This document shows positions 45,189 to 55,886 of a stretch of 64,000 nt of DNA, in pieces; within the stretch, counting starts at the first letter, position 1; the number at the start of each line of letters is the position of its first letter. The notes below the pieces were generated by a model, which saw nothing but the letters and a program-made list of their open reading frames with translations, made no database searches and was not told where the DNA came from. The position numbers and the translations under genes are program-made. Origin of the DNA: Sesamum alatum (taxonomy: Eukaryota; Streptophyta; Magnoliopsida; Lamiales; Pedaliaceae); assembly GCA_034509735.1 (NCBI GenBank), contig JACGWO010000011.1:10945866-11009865 (forward strand). Direction: 5' to 3'.

Positions 45189-47830
45189 CAGCTAACAATG
45201 CCAAGGGCATCCATATCCACATTCTCAAAGACTAACCTATTTCTACTCCACCAAAACGTCCATAGAATCTAGAGAAACAGAGCGAAGTCCCCTCTTTCCA
45301 TATCTGAGTGCACTCGTCGTAGCCAATCCTTGGGGGTCAAGGCTAAGTGTACTGAAGTGGCACCATTGCAGACTTGAGCAAGCCCAAACCAAATGAGCAT
45401 AAGGGCATCGTAACAACATAGGGAACACATCCTCCTCAACTACTTCACACCGTAGGCACCCCCATCCACTCGCACTTCCCTCCACCTCAGATTAACGAGC
45501 GTCGGCAACATGTTTCTCCCCACCCGCCAGGCAAACAGTTGAGTTTTTGGAGGAGCCTGCACCTTCCAAATAAAATTCTAATTCCTCCAAGGGTCAGACC
45601 CCACGGACTACCCAACCGACAACCCCAAGCCTGCAGCCCCTGAATGTAATCCCATACGTGCTCTGGATCTAGAATTTGCCACTCGTCTCGTAAAAACCAG
45701 TAAAAGCAATCGTCGGTAGTCTCCTTTGGCGGTCGGAGAGCAAGGATGCAGTCGACGTCCATAGGAGGAACTCCGTCTGCACAAGCTCCTCACTCCAAGC
45801 ACCATCCCCCGCCTTGAGCTCCAAACTCTCTTGACAGCGAGTGCGGGGAAGCAATCAGGTGAAAAGTCAAAGGTCACAGCAACCATTGGTCACAACCTAT
45901 TCCTTTGCCTAGACCCACCTTCCAATATCCCCCCTGGAGGACTAGATCCTGCGCTTCCAAGATGGAGCGCCACATAAAGGAAGGTTCGTTGCCCAATTTA
46001 GCCTCAAGGAAGGTCGAGTTCAAGAAATACCGCTGCTGAAGAACGCGTGCAAGTAGTTCGTCTAGCCGCTCCAAGAACCGCTACCCTTGCTTGGCAAGCA
46101 TAGAAACATTAAAATCCTTGAGTGATCTGAAGCCAAGCCCCTATGCTCCTTAGTTGCACTTAATTTTGCCAAGATGCCCTATGTAGCTTTTAGTGTTCCC
46201 GCTGTGCCAGAAAAAATCAACCGCCATGCTCTCACTTTCAGCCAGGACCGAATCCAGGACCCTAAAACAACTCATAATGTAATTAAACATCGCTAAGATA
46301 ATTTATCATATGAGTACATCACGACCGGCTTAGGATAGCTTCTTTGACATCACTAAGAAATATTCCGTTTCTACCGGCCCACAACCATCGGCAACCCTAG
46401 ATGTTTGTCATGTTTTTCACCCTGGTGCCACACCTAAGACGGCCACCAACTCCTCCCTAACATAATGAGCCACATTTTTGCTGAATGAGATGGCCGATTT
46501 ATCCCGGTTTATCTACAGCCCTGAGGCGGCCTCGAATTCCTCCAAAATCCGCAAAACGCACTCCATAGCATCGACTTTTGCTTGGCAGAAAAGCAGCATG
46601 TTGTCAGCGAAGAGTAGGTGCATCACTTTAGGCACTTAACGGCTGACCCCAACTCCTTGCAACCTCCCCATCCCTTCCGCCTGTTGAGTCATCCCACTGA
46701 AGGCTTTTGCACAAAAAAGAAATAAGTACGAGGACAAGGGATCCCCTTGATGGAGCCTTCTCTCCGGCTAGATGAAACCAAATTGCTAATCATTGAGCAT
46801 AAAGGAGAAGATATAGTATCTACGCAAAGCATGATCAAAGACACGAAATCAGCGTGGAAACCTAGTCTAAGCAGGACTCTCTCCAAAAAATTTCATTCCA
46901 CTCAATTGTAGGCCTTACTGATATCAAGCTTCAAGGCAGCATGGCCAACGAACCCCCGGTGTTTATGGGAAAGAAAATGATTTAACTCGTATGCAATAAG
47001 AACATTATCAGTGATTAAGCGACCTGAGACAAAAGTCGATTTAGACTTCGAAATAATAAAATCTAAATATCATTAGACTCTGTTAGCAATAGCCTTGGAC
47101 ACGATTTTATAGACAACGTTGCATAATTTGATAAGACAAAAGTCATGGACCGATTCAGGGCTGGGACACTTGGGCATGAGCACTATGTGTGTGAAATTAT
47201 GCTGAGGCTTCATCACACGATTATTAAGAATATCAAGGGCACAACTAGTGACATCAGGGCCAACTATGTTCCAGAACTTTTGGTAAAAAACAGGAGACAT
47301 ACCGTCCAGCCCGGGAGCCTTAAAGGGTTGCATATGTTGCATCACTGTTGTGATTTCCTCTAAGCCAAATAAGTGTACCAAATCCTCGTTCATGGCATTA
47401 GTGACACGGCGGTCAAGTAACTTAGTCACCCTATTCATCACACTATCATGTGGCCTGGTAGAAGTGAACATAGCCTGGATATATTGTGTACTTAAGTTCT
47501 TGATATTGCCCTCGCGAGTGCAAAGCTCACCATTCCCATTCCGGAGTGAGGTAATTTCTTTCCTCTTCAGTCGTTCACTAGCCCGAGCATGAAAAAACTC
47601 GGAGTTGCTATCGCCTTCCGTTAGCTACTAGACTTTGCACTTTTGTTTCCACAGAATTTCCTCATGCTCCATAGCTTCCTCCACCTCAGTGGACAAGACC
47701 CGAATTTTTTGTTTCGTGTTTGAATTGAGAACCCCACATCGTAGCTAATGAAGAAGCACGCCAACCTCAATCACCCGACATCGTACGTGTTCGAAAGTGC
47801 TCCGATCCCACTGCAACAGCATGAGCTGGC
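45189..47830 (-). pseudogene. LINE ORF2: reverse transcriptase and zf-RVT
   Basis: On the minus strand, LLQWDRSTFEHVRCRV near 47810 leads into RT. FKAPGLDGMSPVFYQKFW lies near 47310, FTHIVLMPKCPSPESVHDF near 47200 and IVSKAIANRV near 47085. KGIPCPRTYFF lies near 46740, and the active site near 46600 reads FADNMLLFCQ, where LINEs have FADD. The zf-RVT region near 45470-45300 shows C.RCEVVEEDVFPMLLRCPYAHLVW. Coding runs to the copia A boundary at 45189. Frames change repeatedly. Target-primed retrotransposition is the family's mechanism; this copy is inactive. Confidence 0.8.
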
Positions 47831-49970
47831 TGAAATGCGAGCGAATCGGCCTGGGAGAGAAGCACGAATAGCGGAAGCTCGAAGGATTGCATAATAAAAG
47901 TTGCAAACCATAACTAAATAGAATTTAAAGCATGCATTACATACATAAACGGATCAAGGGGTGTGCCCTTGATTCTCCCCAACATTCGGTGTATCTCATG
48001 TTCAATAAAACACAACATGGAGGCCATAGAATTTGAATAAAAAACCCACAATTAAAGAACCTACCTGGTTGTAGTTTTGTCTTCGTTTGGCTACACGCAT
48101 TGTTCCCCGTTTTGCACCAAGATCTCAAAGAAGAGACCCTCTGAATCGTCTCACATGCTACATCGGAGAGCAACAAAGTCCCATGCTAGCAAGAAATCGT
48201 TTAGGGAGAAGAGAACATCGATACACATTATCAATTAACGCAATCAACGTCTCTTATGTTCTACCTTGAATAAATCAAGAAGAACAAAAGTAGAAATCTT
48301 GGAGAAAACTAAAGAGAGATGGACGAATTTTGAGAGAGAGATAGAGACTAGAAGTGTAGAGATTAGTTGGTGTGTGGGTGTGTGTTTGAGTATTTATAGG
48401 AAATATTTTTTCTATTCCTACTCAACCTCTTCTAAAGTGGCACCCTTGACTAGGATTTGACCTAGTCAAATTAGGTTTTGATTAAGTCAAATTAATCATG
48501 GCCCTTCATCTTATCAATTTCTAGATCAAATCTCATCCATCCATTTTGATGGGCTTTATGGAATGGGCTTATTAAATTCTAGATTAAATAGTCTCATGGA
48601 CGTTATATTAAACCCTATTTAATATACCAAGCTCATTAATTAATTCATAGAATGGGCCTATTTAATTCTAAATTAAATAGTCCCATGGACTTTATATTAA
48701 ATAATATTTAATATACCAAGCCCATTAATTAATTCACCCTTTTAATTTAAATAAAAAGGAAGCCCATGCTTTATAAATTCCATAAATCTAATTTATGAAC
48801 TCAAGCCTTGATTAATCCAATTAATCCATCGAGGCTTGAATCTCCAAAAAGTATAATTTAATCCTATTAAATTAAACCTTCTCCCGGAATTAATTCTAAA
48901 TTAATTCCCTTCATGTTTGGTGTAGCGTGTGTGACTCTTTAGGTTCACCCTCAGCTAGACTTGGACTTATCTCTTGTTATCTCATAACCAAAGTAGTCCG
49001 TCTAGCAACGGTCCATGGCACTAGAGACTAGGTGAATATGTGGTGTGAATATTTAGGCTCTGAGTTACATGCAGGTATGGTCTTATATACTGTCGCCTGT
49101 CTCCCGGCCTTATTCTAGGGCATGAAATTAGGATGTCGATTCCATCCTTGACTTAGGCATCTATGCTTCAAACTTGAGATAGGTTTAACTCTATCATTGA
49201 CGTAGGAAATCATTTCCCACTCAATCAAGTGCTATATCCATAGACTTTGAGAGTCTAAATCATCTCAGAGCGCATAGGAGATTTCGTTGTCATAATCTTT
49301 GACAGGGGACAGATCCTATCTTGGAATCTATCGTCCTCTCTACGTACTCCGACTGCACTGAACAAGGCTTATGATGGTCATGTCATATGACACGATCACC
49401 TCTCGTCAAATCCAAGATACAACCTTAGTATGTAAGCGACTGTCGTGATTCCTCAAGTCCGATGACTAATCCCGTACTATCGGAACTGGGAATACGAATC
49501 ATACTGACTAAGCCCGTGTGGCTTCCATATGACGATTCCCATGAGTCACCTCAGTCAGCCGACACCTTTATCAACTAACCCACTAATATTGCATAGACGT
49601 CCAACGTCTATCACTGATGAAACACGATGCTCATCTAATGAATGCAATCCTTAGTGCAAGTCTCTATAGGATCCTCAATGCCCAATCTCGAGGTCCTCGA
49701 ATTAGAGTGTTTCAGACCTATCTACAGAAGATGGTTCCATGACCACCAACCTATGCGCGGTCCAACTTCTTGGATTCATATGTCCGGTCTGTGGGCGTTT
49801 GTTGTGACATCAAAACGATGTTCAATGCAAGCAGTAAGTACAACAAACTCATCGTTGCCAATGATGAATCCTTACTACATTCATCAACATAATATTACTT
49901 GTTCAAAGATTGACGAATGGTCCTCAGAACAGTCAACCATATTGACTTTGTGATCACCCATTCTAAAACA
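47831..49970 (-). mobile_element. Solo LTR, 2.1 kb, in LINE ORF2
   Basis: The sequence between two contiguous pieces of LINE coding runs TGAAATGCG...CTAAAACA on the plus strand. Flanks are CTGGC and GGCAT; they share GGC, or CTGGC/CAGGC with one mismatch if the end is shifted two bases. A minus-strand TATA box (CCTATAAATACTC near 48393) and long U3-like sequence put the LTR in minus orientation. No gag or pol is present. Repeated 'gggcctatttaattctaaat' and 'ccatggactttatattaaat' blocks near 48550-48720 give local duplication. Confidence 0.65.
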
Positions 49971-50600
49971 GGCATGCCGTCGTCTGATTAAACAAATTGT
50001 CAACTGGAGTCGGCCCTCCGCGCAAAGCCCAGATCGCCGCCACAGTCTCCACACACCTTTGGTCCCTCAGCCACATTACCTCGAAGTAGAAGCGGCACTT
50101 TCGGCGCTGTTGCTGGGCGGGTTTACTGTCCACAAGAACAACTATGTGGTCAGAGCCACCCCCTTAGACATGATCGATGTAAGCTTGGGGAAACATATCA
50201 GACCAAAGTGGGTTGCAAACAACCCTATCAAGTCTCTTGTGCATGGTATGCGGCTCCTCCCAGTGATTACACCATGTGAAACGCAAACCCTCTGATGCGC
50301 ATATCGACAAGATTACAATCCGATAGACATCTACGAAAAGCTTCCATATGCCAATATACTCGTGGTTGGCCCCCTAACGTCTCTCATTTATGTAGGACTT
50401 TGTTGAAATCCCCAACATAAAGCCATGGACGATAGGATTGATGTTTTAGACAGCGAAGAAATTGCTAACAACTCCTTCTGACAACTAGTTTCCGCCTGCC
50501 CGTAGAACCTCGTGAGACACCAGACGTCTTCCTCCGAGCACTCTCGTACTGATGCATCAATGTGGCTGTCGGAATAGGATTGCCTAGTCACGTCGACATC
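49971..50600 (-). pseudogene. LINE endonuclease, C-terminal part
   Basis: On the minus strand from about 50600, WRKDVDVTRQSYSDSHIDAS is followed by VWCLTRFYGQAETS and, near 50430, PWLYVGDFNKVL, the conserved GDFN block of L1 APE-type endonucleases. A tail reading LFNQTTAC near 49985 leads towards RT. Stops are frequent. The N-terminal half lies beyond the MULE at 54410-54690. Confidence 0.8.
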
Positions 50601-50975
50601 TTTCCTCCAGGCAAAATGTTTTTTAGTCCCGTTAATTAGGATGAGACTCATTTTTTGTACCATTATTTATCCAAGTGTAAGCTTTGGTCCCATTAAACCC
50701 AAATTCAGGCTTATTTGGTCCCAATAATTCATGTGCGGAGCACATGACTTATTAACTCCGTTTGTGGCCGTTAACTCCTTCATTTTGGAGGGAAAAGTCA
50801 CGTGCATATGTCAAAAAAGAGAGAAAATTGTTATATATAGGGCTCAATTCACCCCAATTCCATTACCCCTTATTTCTCTTCTTTTCTTCTCTCTCTTCCT
50901 CACTTCGTTCGCCATTTTTCTCTACTATTTTTTTTTAAAAAATAATTATTTTGTAGAATAATAAGTTGCTAAAAA

Positions 50976-51344
50976 ATGTCATCTTCCTCCTCATCTACAC
51001 AAACAAGATATTTTTGCTATTGTGGGATACAAGCTCGGATGAGGACCTCATGGACAAATCAAAATCTGGGAAGAAGATTCAACACTTGTGTCAACTCTAT
51101 GTCCCCAAATGGATGCAATTATTTTGAGTGCGAAGATGGCCCTATGTGTGAACGAACCAAGATTGTGATTCCAGGTTTACTACGCAAGATGAATCAGTTA
51201 GAGGATGATGTAAAAGCAAAAGAAAAAGCCTTGAAGAAAAAAGATGAAGAAATTGAAATGTTGAAGATGAAGAAGAACATGTTGTTGCTGATTTTTATTA
51301 TTTCTTGGATTGCCTTTTTTTTTTACGGTTCATGTCTTGATTAG
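50976..51344 (+). CDS. GRF-type zinc-finger protein with C-terminal membrane segment, carried by a MULE
   Basis: This intact 122-aa frame starts ATGTCATCTTCC. Residues about 14-58 form a GRF zinc finger: CYCG, TSWTNQNLGRRFNTC with the Gly-Arg-Phe core, CNYFECED, and a final Cys in MCERTK. Residues about 66-98 are a charged Lys/Glu-rich helix (MNQLEDDVKAKEKALKKKDE) likely to form a coiled coil. Residues about 100-117 (LLLIFIISWIAFFFYG) are a predicted membrane segment. Short plant proteins of this layout are widespread and uncharacterised; GRF fingers of other proteins bind single-stranded nucleic acid. The gene lies 220 bp inside the MULE TIR, convergent with the transposase. Whether it is expressed or was captured is unknown. 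Confidence 0.75.
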   Translation: MSSSSSSTQTRYFCYCGIQARMRTSWTNQNLGRRFNTCVNSMSPNGCNYFECEDGPMCERTKIVIPGLLRKMNQLEDDVKAKEKALKKKDEEIEMLKMKKNMLLLIFIISWIAFFFYGSCLD

Positions 51345-51819
51345 GCCCTAGTGAATGTATGCACTTCCCTATTTAATGTATGCACTTCCATGCTTAATGT
51401 ATGCAATGTTAATATGAATTTCCCTACCAAAACATAAGTGACCAAAACGAAGCAAAATCACTATCCTGTGACAAAATAGAATCGACAAAATATATTCATT
51501 GCAAAGCAGAATTCGGCTTCAAAAGTAACAATTTCAGCCACAACACATGCAGTAAACTATTTGCCCACTGTCACTAGCTAAAAGGAACTTTCAAAATAAA
51601 ATGTGCCCCATCAAAAGGCATCATCTACCAAAAGCCACAGTTTTGTGAGGTGGCCAAAAAGGATACAACATGTATTCTTTGCCACAACAAAAAATTTGAT
51701 AGTGCACCAAATAGAAGCCAACCAAACAAAAGCCAACCTATACAAAATCATTCAACACCAAACAAAAGCCAAATTATACAAAAACCATCTCCTTTTTTGA
51801 ATCCTGCAATCTTCATGTT

Positions 51820-53460
51820 TCCGTGGAGATGTCTCACATAGAATCAATTTTCTACACCTAGAAGGACCTTTTCAAATGCTGGTAGGAGGCCTTTTTGTTT
51901 GTCTGAAATGAATGTATAGGCATCATCCCTTATAATGTTCAAATCTTCTTTCAAAAGTGTCAAAAACCATTCCCAGTTGTCTTTGTTTTCACTCAAGACT
52001 ACCGCATATGCAAGTGGGAATTGGTTATTTCTTGGGTCCATACCTATTGCCGATAGTAGGACACCTCCATGCAGGCCCTTTAAATGGCATCCATCGACAC
52101 CAATGAAAGGCCTGCAACCACTTAGGAACCCCTTCTTTACAACTGCAAAGTACACATAGAGCCTTTTGGATTTTCTCTTGCCAGTAGCATCAACATCATC
52201 TAAGTTCAGGATGATTGTGGAGCCAAGATTCTTGTTTCTCAATGCCTCAACATAGTCCCACAATCTTGAATACTGATCAGCATCATCCCCCTGTATTTCT
52301 CGCAGACTATCCTTTTTGTTTTGTACGCCTATTCCCTAGACACATTGCACCTCAACTATCTGATTATATCCTGTCTGAAACCTTTGACATTTCTGTTGGG
52401 ATCAAATCTGAAAGGCTCCATATACCTTTGTGCTAGCTAATTGACCCTCACATTCTTCACATTGAAACTGGCGCCACAATTATGAACATGATTGTACTCC
52501 CTTCGTCCTTAGCCCATTTCATCTCGTATCTTCAATGCATTAATATGCCAAGAACATCCGTTGTCCTTACATCTTGCATAAACTCTTCGTTTGTCATTTT
52601 TTGTTATTATGAGATTTCTTCTTGTCATTATGGCATGAGAATGGACAGCCTCCCGAAATTCCTTTTTATGACTGAATTTCATGCCCAATGCAAATCTGGG
52701 ATCGAAAGTGTCTTCAGGAGCAAAACGGGGCCCCTCGCATCATTATCATCATCGCTATTTTTTTGGTTATCAGATTCATCCCCACTATCATTTTTAGTAT
52801 TATCATCACTGACAAACCTCATCTCATCCTCTTGATCATCTTGTAGAAAACCAGCCCACTATGCATCCTTGTCGATGTTAGCATCAAAGCACTCGTCATC
52901 CTCAGCATAATCAACGTTGTCCTCACCATCATACAAATCATCTTCAGAATCAGCAACCCATTCTGCATTTTCTATCATATCCTCATTTTCCCTACCCCAA
53001 TCAACCCAATCATCCTCTTCATCGTCCCTACCCTCTTCTATTACCACACCCTTCCCTTTATCTTTATTACCTCACCATTGTTATTTTCATCACCCTGTAT
53101 ATGTTCTTCATCACCCTCCTTATGCACAGGTTCTTCTTTACCCTCACCCTCAATTTCAGCAATAGTTTTGGGGTCTCTAACTGCATCAAGGTATACCCTA
53201 ACCTCCCTCCCATGGCCATCTATGAGTTGAAAAATGTCTGTTTCAAGTGAGTGCTCCAAAATTTTTCAACATATCGATTCTGAAGTCATTTTTCCTACCC
53301 AAATAGCCCAATTGTTCGCAACATTTGTCAAGTATAAGCATTGAAAAGGTTCCCTTATCAACAAAGTCGAAGACACTTTCCCTACCCCCTCTATATTCAG
53401 CAGATGGATGGAATACTAATTAACCCCCATGATGAATTCTTAAACTAATAAGAAAGTCAT
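51820..53460 (-). pseudogene. MULE transposase, truncated and broken
   Basis: Minus-strand pieces in order begin with the N-terminal region near 53400-53230 (VFDFVDKGTFSMLILDKCCE, QLGYLGRKN). An acidic segment follows at 53160-52860. An ALRNKNLGSTIILNLDDVD block lies at 52250. The MULE core then reads GCRPFIGVDGCHLKGLHGG (first catalytic Asp), NQFPLAYAVVLSENKDNWEW and FISDKQKGLLPAFEKVL (second Asp) in a 139-aa frame ending at 51844. The readable sequence stops soon after the FYVRHLHGN motif. The third catalytic acid and the SWIM zinc finger are missing, so the protein would be inactive even without the stops. Confidence 0.8.
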
Positions 53461-54409
53461 ATTCACCTGAAAATATAAATAATAGCAAAAGTCAACCATC
53501 TACAAAAAAAAAAAAAAAAAAAAAGGAAACAGAGCACCCACAGTGAGCTTTCCCACCTTCACCAGAATGTACCCCGCCCTTTTTAATTTATTCAGCATGT
53601 TCCCTCAACAACACCCAACAAACAAACATAAACACTGTAGTGGGACCACATCTCACATGGGAAAATACAAAGCGAACGGGACCACAGAAATCAAGCCTAA
53701 AAAATTCTATAAAATGGTCTTTTAAAAATTAAACAACAAATGTCTTCATCATCCTCAAAGCCACATAACAAAAAAAAAAATTCAACCAAATTACGGTTTC
53801 AAGAAACCTCATACATCACAAAAGCACTAACTGAAAAACCACACCCACTTCATTCTAACACCAACTACGAAATTAACATCACTAACCTAACAAAAATCGA
53901 AGCTTAAAGAAATTTTTAAGAAGAAACAACTCACCATAGTCAGGGACGCCTACAGACGCCAACCAAGATGGTCGGAGGATCGGCATCAGTGCCATTTCTT
54001 CCAACCAACCCAAAAATCTGACGTCCTTACTCTCGGTTTCAGTTTTTCAACAAAATTTTTTGGTTGATTTCTTCTAAAATTAGGGATTTGAATTAGGGTT
54101 TTGGAGGAATTCTTCTATGTCTGAAATGGGGCTTTTTGGGGCTTCAATCGCGTTTTTCTTTTTTTTTTTTTTTTTTGTTCTTCAGACGAGGGTCAAGTGA
54201 GGCACGTGACCTAACGTCCGTTGACGTCCGTTTAACGAACATTAAGGTAGTTAATAAGTCATGTGCTCTGCACATGACTTATTGGGACCAAATACGCCTG
54301 AATTTGGGTTTAATAGGACCAAAACCTATACTTGGATAAATAATGATACCAAAAATGAGTCTGACCCTGTTTAACGAGACTAAAAAAATATTTTGCCCTA
54401 TTTCCTCCA

Positions 54410-54690
54410 TAGAAGTAACAACCCTCCTCCCTGCCCCCAAAATCTAGCCCTAACCCAAAATAATTGAATTTCTCTTTCAACTGATCGTATCTCCTTTGTT
54501 TGGCCTTGGTCTTAGTGATGAAGACCAAATCGGGGTTATCAGAAGCGATAAACTCGTCAGTTCCATGCTACGAGTTTCACGACTGCCAGTGGGGCTGAAC
54601 TGCAGCCTCCATCGATATAGAATCCGATCCCTCGTCCACCAGGGACATACGCCGTTTGCGGGTTTGAACCATCGCCGGATCATTATCTAA
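54410..54690 (-). pseudogene. LINE endonuclease, N-terminal part
   Basis: The minus strand from about 54560 reads VFITKTKAKQRRYDQLKEKF and NYFGLGLDFGGREEG, the beginning of an L1 endonuclease. A normal copy has ETK where this has TKTK, so the catalytic Glu seems replaced. It is cut by the MULE target site at 54401-54409 and continues at 50600. Confidence 0.75.
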
Positions 54691-55886
54691 AATACTGAGC
54701 CCCCACCCCCGCTTCTGGGACCCCGATCGAGCCCGCATCTTGCCCCTCCGACCCCGACACACCCTGCTTCTCCCCCGCATTCCTTGGCCCGCAGTGGAAT
54801 GGTGACTAATGTAGCCTCGAGTTTGTCTGCCACCCAGTCACCTGAGCCAACCCCCTGGTCAGCTAATTCAACCACTGAAAGTGCCTTCCCTTTCCTGATC
54901 TGGGCTGAGTCCTCAAGGTTCATTAAGTCCGTGAGCATATGATCCATATTGTCCCCTTTAACCTCAATCAATTTCCCATGTCGCTGTGCCAAAATTGGGG
55001 CCTGCCTATTAGAGATCACGACTTCGGCGTCCACACCAACGTCCAGCACCTGGTCCCCCTAGTACTTTCGACCTCCCAAGACTACCCAATTTCTATTAAT
55101 AATGTGGTTGAAACGAAATAGCCGTCGTTCGTCGTCACAACTACTTAACCTCCATCCCCTTCACCGGATTAATCGTGCCCATGATGGACGTCCGCAACAC
55201 CTCAAACCTATATGAGCATGTCGACAATAGACGCCCGACCAAACACAGCTGATGATTCAGATAGATCGAATCCCATAGCCCATCCCCGACTCCTCGTGAT
55301 CTGTAAGTTTCAGAGAGTCTCTCCATCTGCCCAAGTGTTCCTCTATCCCCGCCATACTCTAGTGTGATGAAACAAGTTACCACAACCGCCCGCCACGCCA
55401 GAGAAACCAAAATGGCGACCCCATACCGACGAAGCCTGAGGAAAAAACAGCAAACCGCAACACGCAAAGAACAAAAATCAAACTAAACAAAGAAGGAAAA
55501 CGAAACACAGAAGACCCTAACCCTAGCTAAGACCAGAGCAAAACAGTAAGCGCACAACCAACCTTAGCCCTACAAACGAAAAGTAAGCGCTACGCAGAGA
55601 ACGGAAAACTGCACATGAAGAAAACAAAGAGAAAAACAATGACAAAAGATGCTACGCGAGCAAACCGCAATACCTCAAAAACCAGAAAGAACGTAGCCTC
55701 CACAGCGGGGCCCCAGCAAGGTCGAAGCTTGGAAGCAGTATGGTCTAGAACTCCTGGGCAGGTGCACAAAACCTCACACAAAGAGGTCGGAAGCGAGAAG
55801 TTCCAACCATGCAGATGAAAACTTGGGAAAGTAATTGGTGGACTCTCAAAGGGAGAGACGTAGACTCTAAAAGGAAGACAACCCAT
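54691..55886 (-). pseudogene. LINE ORF1-like region (DUF4283-type) and 5' leader
   Basis: On the minus strand near 55270-55141, NHQLCLVGRLLSTCSYRFEV followed by LRTSIMGTINPVKGMEV resembles the start of the DUF4283-type domain of plant L1 ORF1. Downstream pieces (55049-54687) are Gly/Arg-rich and uninformative. The central RNA-binding part and CCHC knuckle are not readable, suggesting deletion. Upstream sequence to about 55886 has open frames without recognised motifs and may be 5' UTR. Confidence 0.6.

Larger units (their letters stand above)
50601..54409. mobile_element. Mutator-like element with TIRs, 9-bp TSD and a GRF-finger gene
   Basis: The element spans 50610-54400 between exact copies of TTTCCTCCA (50601-50609 and 54401-54409). 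Terminal inverted repeats of about 150 bp (50610-50757 and 54250-54400) start with GGCAAAATGTTTTTTAGTC and its mirrored counterpart. They include a small palindrome around CATGTGC..GCACATG. Inside are a plus-strand GRF zinc-finger gene near the left TIR and a convergent, truncated transposase on the minus strand. The element interrupts the LINE endonuclease exactly between two readable pieces. Confidence 0.92.
32948..55886 (-). mobile_element. L1-type LINE with four later insertions
   Basis: The 3' end (minus strand) is at about 32948, where AATAAAAAGAAAAAAAAAA forms a poly(A) tail after a short 3' UTR (32958-33066). Coding sequence resumes at 45189 and continues in order: zf-RVT, reverse transcriptase, endonuclease, ORF1-like region up to about 55886. 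Interruptions are copia A (33067-45188), a solo LTR (47831-49970) and a MULE (50610-54400); copia B sits within copia A. LINE sequence alone totals about 4.9 kb. The RNase H domain expected after zf-RVT is missing. The element is dead, with many stops and a changed RT active site. The 5' boundary is approximate. Confidence 0.75.

Noticed and set aside
52917..53165. Plus-strand Ser/Pro-rich frame in the MULE
   Set aside because: It is a shadow of the acidic Asp/Glu region of the transposase on the minus strand.
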